Assembly (NCBI RefSeq): GCF_025949695.1
Contig: NZ_JAPDFL010000001.1
Span: 3,971,501-4,035,500, forward strand
DNA length: 64,000 bases
Source: Pararhodobacter zhoushanensis
GTDB lineage: Bacteria; Pseudomonadota; Alphaproteobacteria; Rhodobacterales; Rhodobacteraceae
Direction: 5' to 3'
The position numbers were made by a program, and so were the translations under genes. Shown here in pieces: positions 8,279 through 18,197 of this stretch (position 1 is its first letter; each line of letters begins with the position of its first letter). The notes under the pieces were generated by a model that was given only the letters and a program-made list of their open reading frames with translations, had not been told where the DNA came from and did not search any database.

Positions 8279-9477
8279 AAGCGCGCGGGGCTGAGGGCCG
8301 GGAGCGGCGCTTCGCCGTCAAGCGCGCGGCTGACCAGCTCGGCGGTCTTGGGGGCCAGCGTCAGGCCGATATGCCCATGCCCGAAGGCCAGCACCAGCCC
8401 TTTGCGCGCCGTGCCCACCACCGGCAGGCTGTCGGGGATCGACGGGCGCAGGCCCATCCAGCGGCGCGACGGCGGCGGCAGATCGGGGAACACGCTGCGG
8501 GCGGCGTCTTCCAGACGGTCCCAGCGATGCGGGGAAGGCGGCGCGTCGATGCCGCCCAGTTCCACGGTTCCGGCGGCGCGCAGACGACCTTGCATCGGGG
8601 TGAAATAGAAGCCCCGGCTGGCCGGGCAAAAGGGCCGGGTCAACGGCACCATGCCATCAAATTCAAGGTGATAGCCACGCTCGGCGGTCAGCGGGACACG
8701 GATACCCAATGGGCGCAGCAGGGACGCCGACCACGCGCCAGCGGCCAGAACGACGGCACCCGCCTCAACCGCTTCGCCGGTGGCCAGTCCGATCCGCCAG
8801 CCCGCACCGACCGGCTCCAACGCCGTCACGCGCGCCGTAAGACGCTCGGCGCCTGCCGCTGCGATCCGCGCGAGCATCGTGGCGGGGTCGGTCAGCCAGA
8901 TCGTGCCGGGGAACAGCGCGGCCCCGGCAAAGCGACCTTCGGGCAACGAGGGTTCCAGCGCCTGCAGCGCCTCGGCCCCCAGCATGTCCACCGCCACGCC
9001 AAGCCCGCGCCGCCGCGCCATGCCCACCTGCGCGCCGGCCAGCGCCTCGGGCGTGTCATAAGCGTAAAGCGCGCCGCGATCCTGCAGCAGATCCGCCCCG
9101 CCCACCGCCGCCGCCAAGGCGCGCCAGTCGGCATCCGCGCCCGCCAGCAACCCGGCCAGCGCCTGCCGGTTGGCCTGCGCCCTTCCCGGCAGCGACTGGC
9201 GCGCAAAGCGCAACAGCCACGGCACCAGCCCCAGGGCTGAAGGCCGGTGGATCGCCAGCGGGCTGTCGCTGTTGAACAAGAGCCGGGGCAGATCGCGCAG
9301 CACATCGGGTGTGCCGACCGGGTCCACCGCGTAAGTGGCAATCGTGCCCGCGTTGCCGGTCGAGGCGCAATGCGGCTGCCCCTCGCGGGCGATGACGAGG
9401 ACGCCATGCCCCTCCTCCGCCAGCCGGTGCGCGATGGTCAGCCCGATGATCCCCGCGCCGACGACCGCGATCTGCAT
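8275..9477 (-). CDS. FAD-dependent D-amino-acid dehydrogenase-like oxidoreductase
   Basis: A 400-residue DAO-fold flavoprotein. It starts IAVVGAGIIGLTIAHRLAEEG (Rossmann G-x-G-x2-G) and continues with the DadA-like HCASTGNAGTIATYAVDPVG, a substrate-domain block MVPLTRPFCPASRGFYFTPM, and the C-terminal RWMGLRPSIPDSLPVVG...FGHGHIGLT. DadA proteins oxidise D-amino acids at the membrane and pass electrons to quinone. The exact substrate is not readable here, since glycine or sarcosine oxidase-like members share these motifs. Its ATG touches the upstream dehydrogenase stop by one base (TGATG), making it the last gene of the mre-rodA transcript. Confidence 0.75.
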   Translation of the reverse strand: MQIAVVGAGIIGLTIAHRLAEEGHGVLVIAREGQPHCASTGNAGTIATYAVDPVGTPDVLRDLPRLLFNSDSPLAIHRPSALGLVPWLLRFARQSLPGRAQANRQALAGLLAGADADWRALAAAVGGADLLQDRGALYAYDTPEALAGAQVGMARRRGLGVAVDMLGAEALQALEPSLPEGRFAGAALFPGTIWLTDPATMLARIAAAGAERLTARVTALEPVGAGWRIGLATGEAVEAGAVVLAAGAWSASLLRPLGIRVPLTAERGYHLEFDGMVPLTRPFCPASRGFYFTPMQGRLRAAGTVELGGIDAPPSPHRWDRLEDAARSVFPDLPPPSRRWMGLRPSIPDSLPVVGTARKGLVLAFGHGHIGLTLAPKTAELVSRALDGEAPLPALSPARF

Positions 9478-10406
9478 CAGTAGCCCGCCCTGCGGTCGAC
9501 AAGGTGCAGCAGCGGCGCGCCCGCCTGCAACCGGCGCAGGTTCTCGGCAACGACGCGGGCGGCGGTCTCGGGGCGGGTTTCGGCGGCGATATGCGGGGTC
9601 ACGGTGACACGCGGATGCGCCCAGTAAGGATGCTCGGGCGGGAGCGGCTCCACCCGGAACACATCAAGCACCGCCAGCCCCACCTGCCCCGCGTCCAGCG
9701 CCGCCAGCAGCGCGTCATCGTCGATCAGCGGGCCGCGACCCGGGTTGATGATCGTGGCCCCCTGCGGCAACCAGCCCAGCGTCTCGGCGTTGAGGATATT
9801 CTCGGTCTCGGCGGTCTTGGGCAGCAGCGTCACCACGATCTGCGCGCGGCTCAGCACGTCGCGCAGGCCATCCGCCCCGTGGTGGCACGCGATCCCCGGC
9901 ACGTCCTTGGGCGTGCGGCTCCAGCCCAGCACCGGGAAGCCCAGGCCCGCCAGCGCCTGCCCACAGGCCGCGCCCAGCGCGCCCAGACCCAGCATCGCCA
10001 CCGGTCGCTCCCCGGCCAGCGGCGGGGCCACCGGCTCCCACGCGCCCGATTGCTGGGCCAGCGCGCGGTCCATGCCGATATGCGCGCGCATCGCATAGGC
10101 GACGACGTATTCGACCATCGACTGCGTCAAGCCCGGATCGACCATGCGGCACAAAGGCTGGGTCAGGGTCTGGTTGGTCACGATCTTCTCGACCCCCGCC
10201 CAGAGGCTGAGCACCGCCTTGCAGTTGACGTAGGGGGTGAAATCGTCCGGCGTCTCGCCGCCCGGCGCGTAGATCATCGCGTCAACCTCGGCCGGATCGG
10301 CCTCGCGCAGCAGATCGGCCTGAACCCCGGCCTCGGCCAGCGCTGCCCGCAAGGGGGCCTCCCACTGCGGCCAACGCCAGTCTCCGGCGGAAAACAGAAC
10401 CTTCAT
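9477..10406 (-). CDS. ghrA: Glyoxylate/hydroxypyruvate reductase A-like 2-hydroxyacid dehydrogenase
   Basis: 309 residues of the GhrA branch of D-2-hydroxyacid dehydrogenases. The NAD(P) site is VAMLGLGALGAACGQAL. Catalytic blocks are the Arg/Glu region INPGRGPLIDDDALLAAL...DVFRVEPLPPEHPYW and the His in VTVTPHIAAETRPE. The N-terminal MKVLFSAGDWRWPQW...LSLWAGVEK is typical of GhrA, which reduces glyoxylate and hydroxypyruvate. The start at 10406 gives an ATGA overlap with rodA. The same frame stays open upstream through rodA in antiregister, but conserved sequence starts at MKVLF. Confidence 0.82.
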   Translation of the reverse strand: MKVLFSAGDWRWPQWEAPLRAALAEAGVQADLLREADPAEVDAMIYAPGGETPDDFTPYVNCKAVLSLWAGVEKIVTNQTLTQPLCRMVDPGLTQSMVEYVVAYAMRAHIGMDRALAQQSGAWEPVAPPLAGERPVAMLGLGALGAACGQALAGLGFPVLGWSRTPKDVPGIACHHGADGLRDVLSRAQIVVTLLPKTAETENILNAETLGWLPQGATIINPGRGPLIDDDALLAALDAGQVGLAVLDVFRVEPLPPEHPYWAHPRVTVTPHIAAETRPETAARVVAENLRRLQAGAPLLHLVDRRAGY

Positions 10407-11551
10407 GCACGCTCCCTTGGGCGGTGAATACAGGCCGATTGCACCAGACCGAAGCCGATCAGGATCATCAGCATCGCCGAGCCGCCATAGCTGACCAGCG
10501 GCAAGGGCACGCCGACCACCGGGGCCAGCCCCATCACCATCGCCATGTTCACCGCGAAATAGAGGAAAAAGTTGCCCGCGATGCCAAGGATCAAGAGCGA
10601 GGCATAGCGGTTCTTGGACCGCATCGCGGCAATGACGCAGGTCACCAGAATGCCGATATACAGCGTCAGCAGGAACACGCCGCCGATAAAGCCGAACTCT
10701 TCGGCCAGCGTGTTGAAGATGAAGTCGGTGTGCTTTTCGGGCAGGAAATTCAGCCGCGACTGCGTGCCCTGCATGAACCCGCGCCCTGACCAGCCCCCCG
10801 ACCCCAGCGCAATCATCGCCTGATTGATGTGGTAGGAAGAGCCCAGAGGGTCCAGCGACGGGTCCAGAAACGCGTCGATGCGACGGAACTGATAGTCGCG
10901 GATCAGCTGCCACTCGGTCCCGCGTGAGGCGAAGACCGCCGTGACCAGCCCGACGCCCGCGCCGATCACGCCGCCGAAATACCATAGGCTGACCCCGGCA
11001 AAGAACATCACCATACCGCCGCCACCCAGAATCAGCAGGGCGGTGCCAAGGTCGGGCTGCTTGAGCACCAGAAACGCGGGCACAAGGATCATCAGCGCCG
11101 CCAGCGCCACATAGACCGGGTGCGAAACCTTGCGGATGTCGAGCCAGTCGTAATAGGCCGCCATCGCCATGATCACGGTGATCTTGGTCATCTCGGACGG
11201 CTGAATGCGGATCGGCCCCAGTTCCAGCCAGCGCTGCGCGCCCATGCCGATCGAGCCGAAGAACTCGACCCCCAGAAGCAGCACCACCGACACCGCATAG
11301 CCAAGCGCCGACATCGAGCGCCAGAACCACAACGGGACGAAGCCGACGACGAACATCACCGTCAGCGCCAGCGCGAAGCGTTGCATCTGCGGCTCGGCCC
11401 AACGCTCGAAATTTCCGCCCGAGACCGAATAAAGCTGCAAGAAGCCGACCGAGGCCACGGCGCTGAGCAGCAGCACCAGTGCCCAGTTGACGTAGAGCAC
11501 CTTGCTCAGACCCGAGGGCGAGCGTTTGACGTGATACTCAAGATAGCTCAT
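10403..11551 (-). CDS. rodA: Rod-shape SEDS glycosyltransferase RodA
   Basis: A polytopic inner-membrane peptidoglycan polymerase partnered with PBP2. The 382-residue protein has about ten hydrophobic helices. SEDS signatures are present: the catalytic-loop region GSGGWSGRGFMQGTQS, LPEKHTDFIFNTLAEEFGFIGG, and the C-terminal GVPLPLVSYGGSAMLM. It starts at ATG 11551 (MSYLEYHVKRSP), overlapping the mrdA stop by 4 bases. An upstream extension of the frame lies inside mrdA and is not used. Gene order mrdA-rodA is the classic elongasome arrangement. Confidence 0.94.
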   Translation of the reverse strand: MSYLEYHVKRSPSGLSKVLYVNWALVLLLSAVASVGFLQLYSVSGGNFERWAEPQMQRFALALTVMFVVGFVPLWFWRSMSALGYAVSVVLLLGVEFFGSIGMGAQRWLELGPIRIQPSEMTKITVIMAMAAYYDWLDIRKVSHPVYVALAALMILVPAFLVLKQPDLGTALLILGGGGMVMFFAGVSLWYFGGVIGAGVGLVTAVFASRGTEWQLIRDYQFRRIDAFLDPSLDPLGSSYHINQAMIALGSGGWSGRGFMQGTQSRLNFLPEKHTDFIFNTLAEEFGFIGGVFLLTLYIGILVTCVIAAMRSKNRYASLLILGIAGNFFLYFAVNMAMVMGLAPVVGVPLPLVSYGGSAMLMILIGFGLVQSACIHRPRERA

Positions 11552-13497
11552 GCGCGGCCCCGCAGGCTTGAGGCGGCGACGGCCGGGCCGATCTGGTCGC
11601 TGATCGTGCGGATCATCGACTCGATGCGGTTTCTTTGCGGGGCGGGATAGGCCTCGACCGGGGGCAGCCCGCCGTTTTGCGCCGCCAGAATGATGTCGCG
11701 CGCGATCGGGGCGGCGGCAGATGACCCACCGCCCCCATGCTCGACCACGATCGACACGGCGTAGCGCGGGGCGCTTTCGGGCGCGTAGCACACAAAGAGC
11801 GCATGATCGCGCCGGTTCCAGGGCAGCTGATCCTGCCGCCGGATGCCCGAGGCCCGCTCGGCAGCGGTGATCGAGAACACCTGACTGGACCCGGTCTTGC
11901 CCGACATGCGCATGGCTTCGTCCACGATGCGCGAGGCATAGGCGGTGCCGCGCTGCGAATTGGACACCTCGAACATACCGCGCTGCACCATCGCCAGATG
12001 CGCGGGGTTGAGACCCAAGGGCGGGTACTCAGGCAGCGGCTGTTCGATATCGTTGATGCTGTGGACCAGCCGGGGCAGGATCGCCCGGTTGGTCGCAATC
12101 CGTGCGGTCATCACCGCCAGCTGCAAGGGCGTCGACAGCACGAACCCCTGCCCGATCGAGGCGTTGATCGTGTCACCCACCACCCATTCCGCCCCGCGCC
12201 GGTCGCGCTTCCACTCCCGCGAGGGGTTCAGACCGCTGGAGATGCCCGACAGCGGCAGGTCATAGCGCAGACCCAGCCCCATGCGTTCGGCCATGGCGTT
12301 GATCCGGTCGATCCCGGTGCGCTGCGCCATCTCGTAGAAATACACATCACAGCTTTCGGCCAGCGCCGAGGTCACATTGACCCGCCCGTGGCCCCCCCGG
12401 TTCCAGCAGTGAAAGCGCCGACCGCTGATCTCGATATGACCGGGGCAGAAGACCCGCTCGTCCTGCGTGGCGAAACCCCCCTCGAACGCGGCCATCGCGG
12501 TCACGATCTTGAAGGTCGATCCGGGCGGATACGCGCCCTGCACCGCCTTGTTCGACATCGGCCGGTATTCGTTGTCGCGAAGGCCGGCGTAATCGGCGAC
12601 AGAGATGCCGCGCACAAAGAGATTTGGATCGAATGACGGGGCCGAGGCCATTGCCAGCACATTGCCGGTCTGCACCTCCATCACCACCGCCGCCGCGCTC
12701 TGATCACCCAGACGAGCCAGCGCGAAGGCCTGAAGCGAACGGTCCAGCGTCAGTTGCAGATTGGCCCCCGCGTCGCCTTCCTGACGGTCCAGCTCGCGCA
12801 TTTCGCGGCCCACCGCGTTGACCTCGATGCGGCGATGCCCGGCCGAGCCGCGCAGATCGTCCTCCATCTCGCGCTCGATGCCGATCTTGCCGATCTGGAA
12901 ACGCGGGATCATCAGCAGCGGATCGGGGCTTTCCAGCGCCTCGAGGTCACGCTCGGACACCGGGCCGACATAGCCGACCGAATGCGCGAACTCGGCACCG
13001 AAGGGATAAAAGCGGGTCCAGCCGACCTCGGGGGTGATGCCGGGCATGGCGGGGGCGTTGGCGGCGACGCGCGCGACCTCCTCCCAGTTCAGCTGATCGA
13101 CGATGGTCACCGGCACAAAGGGACGGTGGCGCATGATCTCGCGCTCGGCGCGCTCGATCTCTTCTTCGGTCAGCGGGATCAGCTCGGCCAGCCGCTCGAG
13201 CGCGGCACGCGGCGCGCCCGCATCCTCGCGCACCAGAACGATGCGGTAATTCTGCACATTCGACGCCAGAACCAGCCCGCTGCGGTCCAGAATGGTGCCG
13301 CGCGCGGGCGGTAGCAGGCGGATGTTGATGCGGTTTTCATCGGCCAGCAGGCGGAACTCTTCGGCCTGCCCCAGCTGAAGCGAGCGCATGCGCAGCACCA
13401 GCGCCCCGGCAAACACCAGCTGGGCACCGCCCAGCAGAGCGGCGCGGCGCGAGATCTTGCGCGCGCTTTCCTCGTTATCCTTGGGCGGTCGTTTCAT
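11548..13497 (-). CDS. mrdA: Penicillin-binding protein 2, elongasome transpeptidase
   Basis: Cross-links lateral-wall peptidoglycan with RodA. Of 649 residues, a single N-terminal membrane segment lies at about 20-37 and a dimerisation/pedestal domain follows. The transpeptidase domain has SxxK as GSTFK (Ser327, Lys330), the second motif as ESCDVYFYEMAQRTG (SCD in place of SxN), and KTG in MSGKTGSSQ. The start MKRPPKDNEESARK fits a short cytoplasmic tail. It overlaps the mreD stop by 4 bases and the rodA start by 4 bases. Confidence 0.94.
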   Translation of the reverse strand: MKRPPKDNEESARKISRRAALLGGAQLVFAGALVLRMRSLQLGQAEEFRLLADENRINIRLLPPARGTILDRSGLVLASNVQNYRIVLVREDAGAPRAALERLAELIPLTEEEIERAEREIMRHRPFVPVTIVDQLNWEEVARVAANAPAMPGITPEVGWTRFYPFGAEFAHSVGYVGPVSERDLEALESPDPLLMIPRFQIGKIGIEREMEDDLRGSAGHRRIEVNAVGREMRELDRQEGDAGANLQLTLDRSLQAFALARLGDQSAAAVVMEVQTGNVLAMASAPSFDPNLFVRGISVADYAGLRDNEYRPMSNKAVQGAYPPGSTFKIVTAMAAFEGGFATQDERVFCPGHIEISGRRFHCWNRGGHGRVNVTSALAESCDVYFYEMAQRTGIDRINAMAERMGLGLRYDLPLSGISSGLNPSREWKRDRRGAEWVVGDTINASIGQGFVLSTPLQLAVMTARIATNRAILPRLVHSINDIEQPLPEYPPLGLNPAHLAMVQRGMFEVSNSQRGTAYASRIVDEAMRMSGKTGSSQVFSITAAERASGIRRQDQLPWNRRDHALFVCYAPESAPRYAVSIVVEHGGGGSSAAAPIARDIILAAQNGGLPPVEAYPAPQRNRIESMIRTISDQIGPAVAASSLRGRA

Positions 13498-14036
13498 AGC
13501 TTGCGGCCCAGTTCATCCACTTCGCCCGTCGCCGGCTTGCGCACGCGCAGCACGCCCTGCAAGAACCAGACAACCAACGGGTATACGGCAATAGTGACCA
13601 CAAGTCGCCCCACGCTCAAGTCCAGCGGGTCGCGCGCGGCCATCACGATCACGAGCACAAGCCGGTACGCCACCGACATGGCCAGCATCACCCCGGCCAC
13701 CATCGCCCATTCCAAGAGCAGGTTCATCTCGCGCACCACCGATTGACGGCGACGCAGGAATTCGGTCCCGGCCAGCACAGCCAGCGCCCACAGGCCCGGC
13801 GGGCGCATGAGGAACAGATCCTCGACCAGAAATACCAGCACAATGGCCAGCGCGGGCAGATGCGACGGGCGGCGCAGCACCCAGGCGACGGTCAGCGCCA
13901 GCAGGAAGTCGGGCGCGGGCCAGCCGCCTTCGGGATTGGACAGCGGCAGGATGCGCGCCAGAATCGTCACCGCAGCGATCAGCACCCACAGGCCCAGATA
14001 GACCAACGTCCGCAGGCGCCAGAACTCGCTACTCAT
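13494..14036 (-). CDS. mreD: Rod shape-determining membrane protein MreD
   Basis: 180 residues, almost wholly hydrophobic with about five to six membrane helices. It carries a family-like block LPALAIVLVFLVEDLFLMRPPGLWALAVLAGTEFLRRR (written here only to mark the region around residues 60-100). The start at ATG 14036 (MSSEFWRLRTL) lies inside the end of mreC (8-base overlap). Sequence conservation in MreD is low, so position between mreC and mrdA is the main support. It is an accessory of the MreBCD-RodA-PBP2 elongation complex. Confidence 0.85.
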   Translation of the reverse strand: MSSEFWRLRTLVYLGLWVLIAAVTILARILPLSNPEGGWPAPDFLLALTVAWVLRRPSHLPALAIVLVFLVEDLFLMRPPGLWALAVLAGTEFLRRRQSVVREMNLLLEWAMVAGVMLAMSVAYRLVLVIVMAARDPLDLSVGRLVVTIAVYPLVVWFLQGVLRVRKPATGEVDELGRKL

Positions 14037-15054
14037 TGGGCGGCCCGCCCGTGGCGGCACCACCCGGCAGCGGCAGCGCGGGCACGGCGTCAACGGTGCC
14101 CGCAGCGTCAGGCTCGGGCCCTTCCTCCAGCGGTGCGTCTTGCATCGGGATGAACGGCACGCCGGTCGTCGGGTCCAGTGGCGTGCCTTCGGCATCCACC
14201 GGGCGCAGCAGCGCGCCGGATTGCTCGATCCGCTCGGCGGGGCGCGAGCGCAGCACGCGCAGGAAATCGAGCCGCCCGTAATCCGCCGCCAACCGCACGC
14301 GCAGACGGCCGTCGGCGCCCTCGGCCACCTCGCCGACCAGCAGACCCGGCGGGAACACCCCGCCATCCGAGGCACTGACCACCCGGTCGCCGGGGCGCAA
14401 GGCCTCGGGGCTTTCGACGAAGTCGAGCACCGGCAACTGGGTGTTGTCGCCACTGATCAGCGCGCGCTGGCCGGTGGGCTGCACGATCACCGGCACCCGG
14501 CTGTTGGAATCCGTCAGCAGGATCACCCGTGACGAGCGATCCCCGACCCCGGCGATCCGGCCGGCCAGCCCCAGCCCGTCCATCACCGCCCAGCCATCGA
14601 CGATCCCGTCGCGCGATCCGACGTTGAGCAGCACCGATTGGCGGTACGGGCTGCCCGCATCGGCCATCACCACGCCGGTCACATGCGTCAGCTGCGGGTC
14701 CAGCCGCACGCGGGCCATGTCCAGCAGCTGCGCGTTGCGCTGCTCCAGTTGCAGTGCCGCCTCGCGCCAGGCGCGCATCTGCTGCAGCTCGCGCCGCAGC
14801 TCCTGATTTTGCTCATAGATGCGCGCGTAGCTGCGGAAATCCTCGACCATCCGCGACACGCGGGTGACCGGCGCCATGGCCCATTCCATATTGGGGACCA
14901 CGGCGTCGACCACAGCGGTGCGGAACCGCTCGATCCGGGGGCTGTCGATGCGCCAGAGCAGGAACAGCGCCAGCAGGACCAGCGCCAACACCCCGACCAC
15001 GAGGCGCCGCACGGGGCGGACATAATCGGCCTCGTTCGAACGGTCAGTTGCCAC
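14029..15054 (-). CDS. mreC: Cell shape-determining protein MreC
   Basis: A bitopic periplasmic scaffold of the elongasome, 341 residues. The N-terminus is cytoplasmic, a membrane helix lies at about 17-34 (LVVGVLALVLLALFLLW), then a coiled-coil stretch (about 75-105), then the beta-rich MreC core with DAGSPYRQSVLLNVGSRDGI, GLAGRIAGVGDRSSRVILLTDSNSRVPV and the GDRVVSASDGGVFPPGLLVG block. The C-terminal 60 residues are Pro/Ala/Gly-rich and presumably disordered, as in other Rhodobacteraceae. It lies 26 bases after mreB. Confidence 0.92.
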   Translation of the reverse strand: MATDRSNEADYVRPVRRLVVGVLALVLLALFLLWRIDSPRIERFRTAVVDAVVPNMEWAMAPVTRVSRMVEDFRSYARIYEQNQELRRELQQMRAWREAALQLEQRNAQLLDMARVRLDPQLTHVTGVVMADAGSPYRQSVLLNVGSRDGIVDGWAVMDGLGLAGRIAGVGDRSSRVILLTDSNSRVPVIVQPTGQRALISGDNTQLPVLDFVESPEALRPGDRVVSASDGGVFPPGLLVGEVAEGADGRLRVRLAADYGRLDFLRVLRSRPAERIEQSGALLRPVDAEGTPLDPTTGVPFIPMQDAPLEEGPEPDAAGTVDAVPALPLPGGAATGGPPNE

Positions 15055-15080
15055 GGTGGTCCCTCACGCCCGAGCGGTGC

Positions 15081-16136
<1,056 letters not shown>

Positions 16137-16145
16137 TCATGGAAG

Positions 16146-16167
16146 GCCCCCGCACAAGGGCGGGGGC
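16146..16167 (-). promoter_or_regulatory. Hairpin in the mreB 5' leader
   Basis: Perfect 8-bp GC stem (16146-16153 with 16160-16167) and a 6-base loop, between the predicted promoter and the mreB start. No T-run follows, so it is not an obvious terminator. It could affect leader stability or translation. Confidence 0.4.
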
Positions 16168-16180
16168 GATTGCGTGGCCC

Positions 16181-16209
16181 TTATAGGCTCGCTTGACCCT
16201 TGGCGTAAA
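16181..16209 (-). promoter_or_regulatory. Predicted sigma-70 promoter of mreB
   Basis: On the minus strand, TTTACG (16204-16209) is followed by a 17-base spacer and CTATAA (16181-16186). This is a fair match to housekeeping -35/-10 boxes, about 60 bases upstream of the mreB ATG. No experimental support. Confidence 0.5.
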
Positions 16210-16381
16210 GGCCCCCGGTCCGCGGCATCGGCGCATATCTGCCGCGATCCATCTCACGAATGGGTGCGGGATTAGGGGCCCCCGCGACGTTCCATGGATC
16301 GGCTTGTCCGAGGGTTCGGTCAAGACAATTCGGCGGACAACACGCAAAGGTGGGAGGCCTGAGCGGCCCCCCGCCTGTGGC

Positions 16382-17962
16382 TCAGTGCGCCGCCGAGGTT
16401 TGCAGCGCCGAATTGTTCGCCCGGCCCTGCCCTGCGTGCATGCGGTTGAGCGCATTCACATAGGCCTTGGCCGAGGCGACGACCGTGTCGGTATCCGCCG
16501 ATTGCCCGGTGAACACCATGCCCGCCCGGCTGACCCGGACCGACACCGTCGCCTGCGCGTCCGTGCCTTCGGTCACCGCCTGCACCTGATACAGGTCCAG
16601 CTTGGCGTCATGCGGGTAGAGCATCTTGACCGCGTTGAACACCGCATCGACCGGGCCGTCGCCGGTCGCATCGACGTAATGCTCCTCGCCGCCGACGCTC
16701 ATGGTCAGCTCGGCCTCTTGCGGACCCTCGGTGCCGCAGACCACGCGCAGTTTCCTGATCTGCAGATGATCGTCGCCGCCCGTCGCCGCCGTATCGGCGA
16801 CCAGCGCGACCAGATCGTCGTCATAGACCTCTTTCTTGCGGTCGGCCAAAGCCTTGAAGCGCACGAAGACGTCTTTCAGCTGGTTGTCGCCCAGATCATA
16901 GCCCAGCTCGGCCATCTTGGCGCGCAGCGCGGCGCGGCCCGAGTGTTTGCCCATGGCGATGTTCTTGGCGGTCAGGCCGATATCCTCGGGTCGCATGATC
17001 TCGAAGGTCTGCACGTTCTTCAGCACGCCATCCTGATGGATGCCGGATTCGTGCAGGAAGGCGTTCTTGCCGACCACGGCCTTGTTGTACTGCACGGCAA
17101 AGCCCGAAACCTGACTGACCCGGCGGCTCAGATGCATGATCTTGGTCGAGTCGATGCGGGTCTGGTACGGCATGATGTCGTTGCGCACCCGCATCGCCAT
17201 CACCACCTCTTCCAGCGCGGTGTTGCCAGCGCGCTCGCCCAGACCGTTGATCGTGCACTCGATCTGCCGCGCGCCCGCCTCGACTGCCGCCAGGCTGTTG
17301 GCCGTCGCCATGCCCAGATCGTTGTGGCAATGCGTGGCGAAGATGATGGTGTCGGCCCCCGGCACCCGTTCCAGCAACATGCGGATCAGGTCAGCGGATT
17401 CGCGCGGCGCGGTGTAGCCGACGGTATCGGGGATGTTGATCGTGGTGGCCCCCGCCTTGATCGCGGTTTCCACAACGCGGCACAGATAGTCATGCTCGGT
17501 CCGCGTGGCATCCATCGGCGACCATTGCACATCGGCGCACAGGTTGCGGGCATGGGCGACGGTCGCGGCGATCTTCTCGATCATCTCTTCCTGATTGAGC
17601 GCGGTGATGTCGCGGTGCAGCGGCGAGGTGCCGATGAAGGTGTGAATGCGCGGCTTGGCGGCGTGTTTCACCGCCTCCCAGGCGCGGTCGATGTCGGCAA
17701 AATTGGCGCGGGCCAGGCCGCAGATGGTCGAGTTGCGGCTCTGGCGCGCGATCTCGCTCACGGCGGCAAAATCGCCCTCCGAAGCGATGGGGAAACCGGC
17801 CTCGATCACATCGACGCCCATTTCGTCCAGCAAGCCGGCGATTTCCAGCTTCTCGTCGTGGCTCATGGTGGCGCCCGGCGATTGTTCGCCATCACGCAGG
17901 GTGGTGTCAAAAATCAGAACGCGGTCTTGTTTCGAGCGGGTTTGGTCGGCGGTATCGGTCAT
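16382..17962 (-). CDS. leuA: 2-isopropylmalate synthase
   Basis: First committed step of leucine synthesis (2-oxoisovalerate plus acetyl-CoA to 2-isopropylmalate). The 526-residue protein is of the long LeuA1-type. The HMGL-like TIM barrel begins LIFDTTLRDGEQSPGATM (catalytic Arg and Asp metal ligand). The metal-binding HCHNDLGMATANSLAA and the NGLGERAGN block follow, and a C-terminal LeuA dimer/regulatory domain (about 390-510) would bind leucine for feedback inhibition. It is preceded by a leucine-rich leader reading frame and alternative hairpins, so transcription is probably leucine-attenuated. Confidence 0.95.
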   Translation of the reverse strand: MTDTADQTRSKQDRVLIFDTTLRDGEQSPGATMSHDEKLEIAGLLDEMGVDVIEAGFPIASEGDFAAVSEIARQSRNSTICGLARANFADIDRAWEAVKHAAKPRIHTFIGTSPLHRDITALNQEEMIEKIAATVAHARNLCADVQWSPMDATRTEHDYLCRVVETAIKAGATTINIPDTVGYTAPRESADLIRMLLERVPGADTIIFATHCHNDLGMATANSLAAVEAGARQIECTINGLGERAGNTALEEVVMAMRVRNDIMPYQTRIDSTKIMHLSRRVSQVSGFAVQYNKAVVGKNAFLHESGIHQDGVLKNVQTFEIMRPEDIGLTAKNIAMGKHSGRAALRAKMAELGYDLGDNQLKDVFVRFKALADRKKEVYDDDLVALVADTAATGGDDHLQIRKLRVVCGTEGPQEAELTMSVGGEEHYVDATGDGPVDAVFNAVKMLYPHDAKLDLYQVQAVTEGTDAQATVSVRVSRAGMVFTGQSADTDTVVASAKAYVNALNRMHAGQGRANNSALQTSAAH

Positions 17963-18005
17963 GATGATATTCCGTGCTGTCTGCGAGTGTCCTTAACGGC
18001 GGGTC

Positions 18006-18055
18006 CGGGCGCTGGCTACCTCTGAGCGGTCGCGCCCGAAGGCACGCTCAGAGGT
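18006..18055 (-). promoter_or_regulatory. Attenuator-like mutually exclusive hairpins upstream of leuA
   Basis: On the transcript (minus strand), an 11-bp perfect stem joins 18045-18055 to 18018-18028 and encloses a GCC-UUCG-GGC mini-hairpin. A competing 7-bp GC stem joins 18032-18038 (in the first loop) to 18006-18012. The first stem contains the leader peptide's stop codon, so a ribosome at the stop or stalled on the leucine codons would change which stem forms. There is no U-run after either stem. Control could therefore be Rho-dependent or translational rather than a classic intrinsic attenuator. Confidence 0.6.
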
Positions 18056-18143
18056 CGCTAAGGAGCAGAAGACCGCACAGGCGCGCGCAGGCCGCGGGCA
18101 AACCCGGCAGCGAGGCAATGATCAAGGGGCGCGTGCGTTCCAT
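18048..18143 (-). CDS. Candidate leuA leader peptide (leucine-rich, 31 residues)
   Basis: A short reading frame ending 85 bases upstream of leuA. It reads MERTRPLIIAS at the start and CGLLLLSDL at the end, with four consecutive Leu codons (CTT CTG CTC CTT) five codons before the stop and nine Leu overall. The stop lies in an attenuator-like stem. This is the arrangement of ribosome-mediated leader peptides for leu operons. A -10-like TATAGT lies only 7 bases before the ATG, so the transcript may begin at or near the start codon, as is known for the leaderless trpL of Sinorhizobium. Expression is unproven. Confidence 0.6.
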   Translation of the reverse strand: MERTRPLIIASLPGLPAACARLCGLLLLSDL

Positions 18144-18150
18144 GGGGCGG

Positions 18151-18179
18151 ACTATACGGACGCGATCGGAAAAGAAAAG
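18151..18179 (-). promoter_or_regulatory. Predicted promoter of leu leader-leuA
   Basis: Minus-strand TATAGT at 18151-18156 is a good -10 box. At 17 bases' spacing the -35 position (18174-18179) reads CTTTTC, a weak match. The expected transcript start is around 18143-18145, at the leader ATG. Confidence 0.4.
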
Positions 18180-18197
18180 GGCGAAGTGACGGGGGCC

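Noticed and set aside
9477..11402. A 641-codon open frame covering ghrA and much of rodA
   Set aside because: Only the part from 10406 shows dehydrogenase sequence. Upstream, the rodA membrane protein is encoded in another frame.
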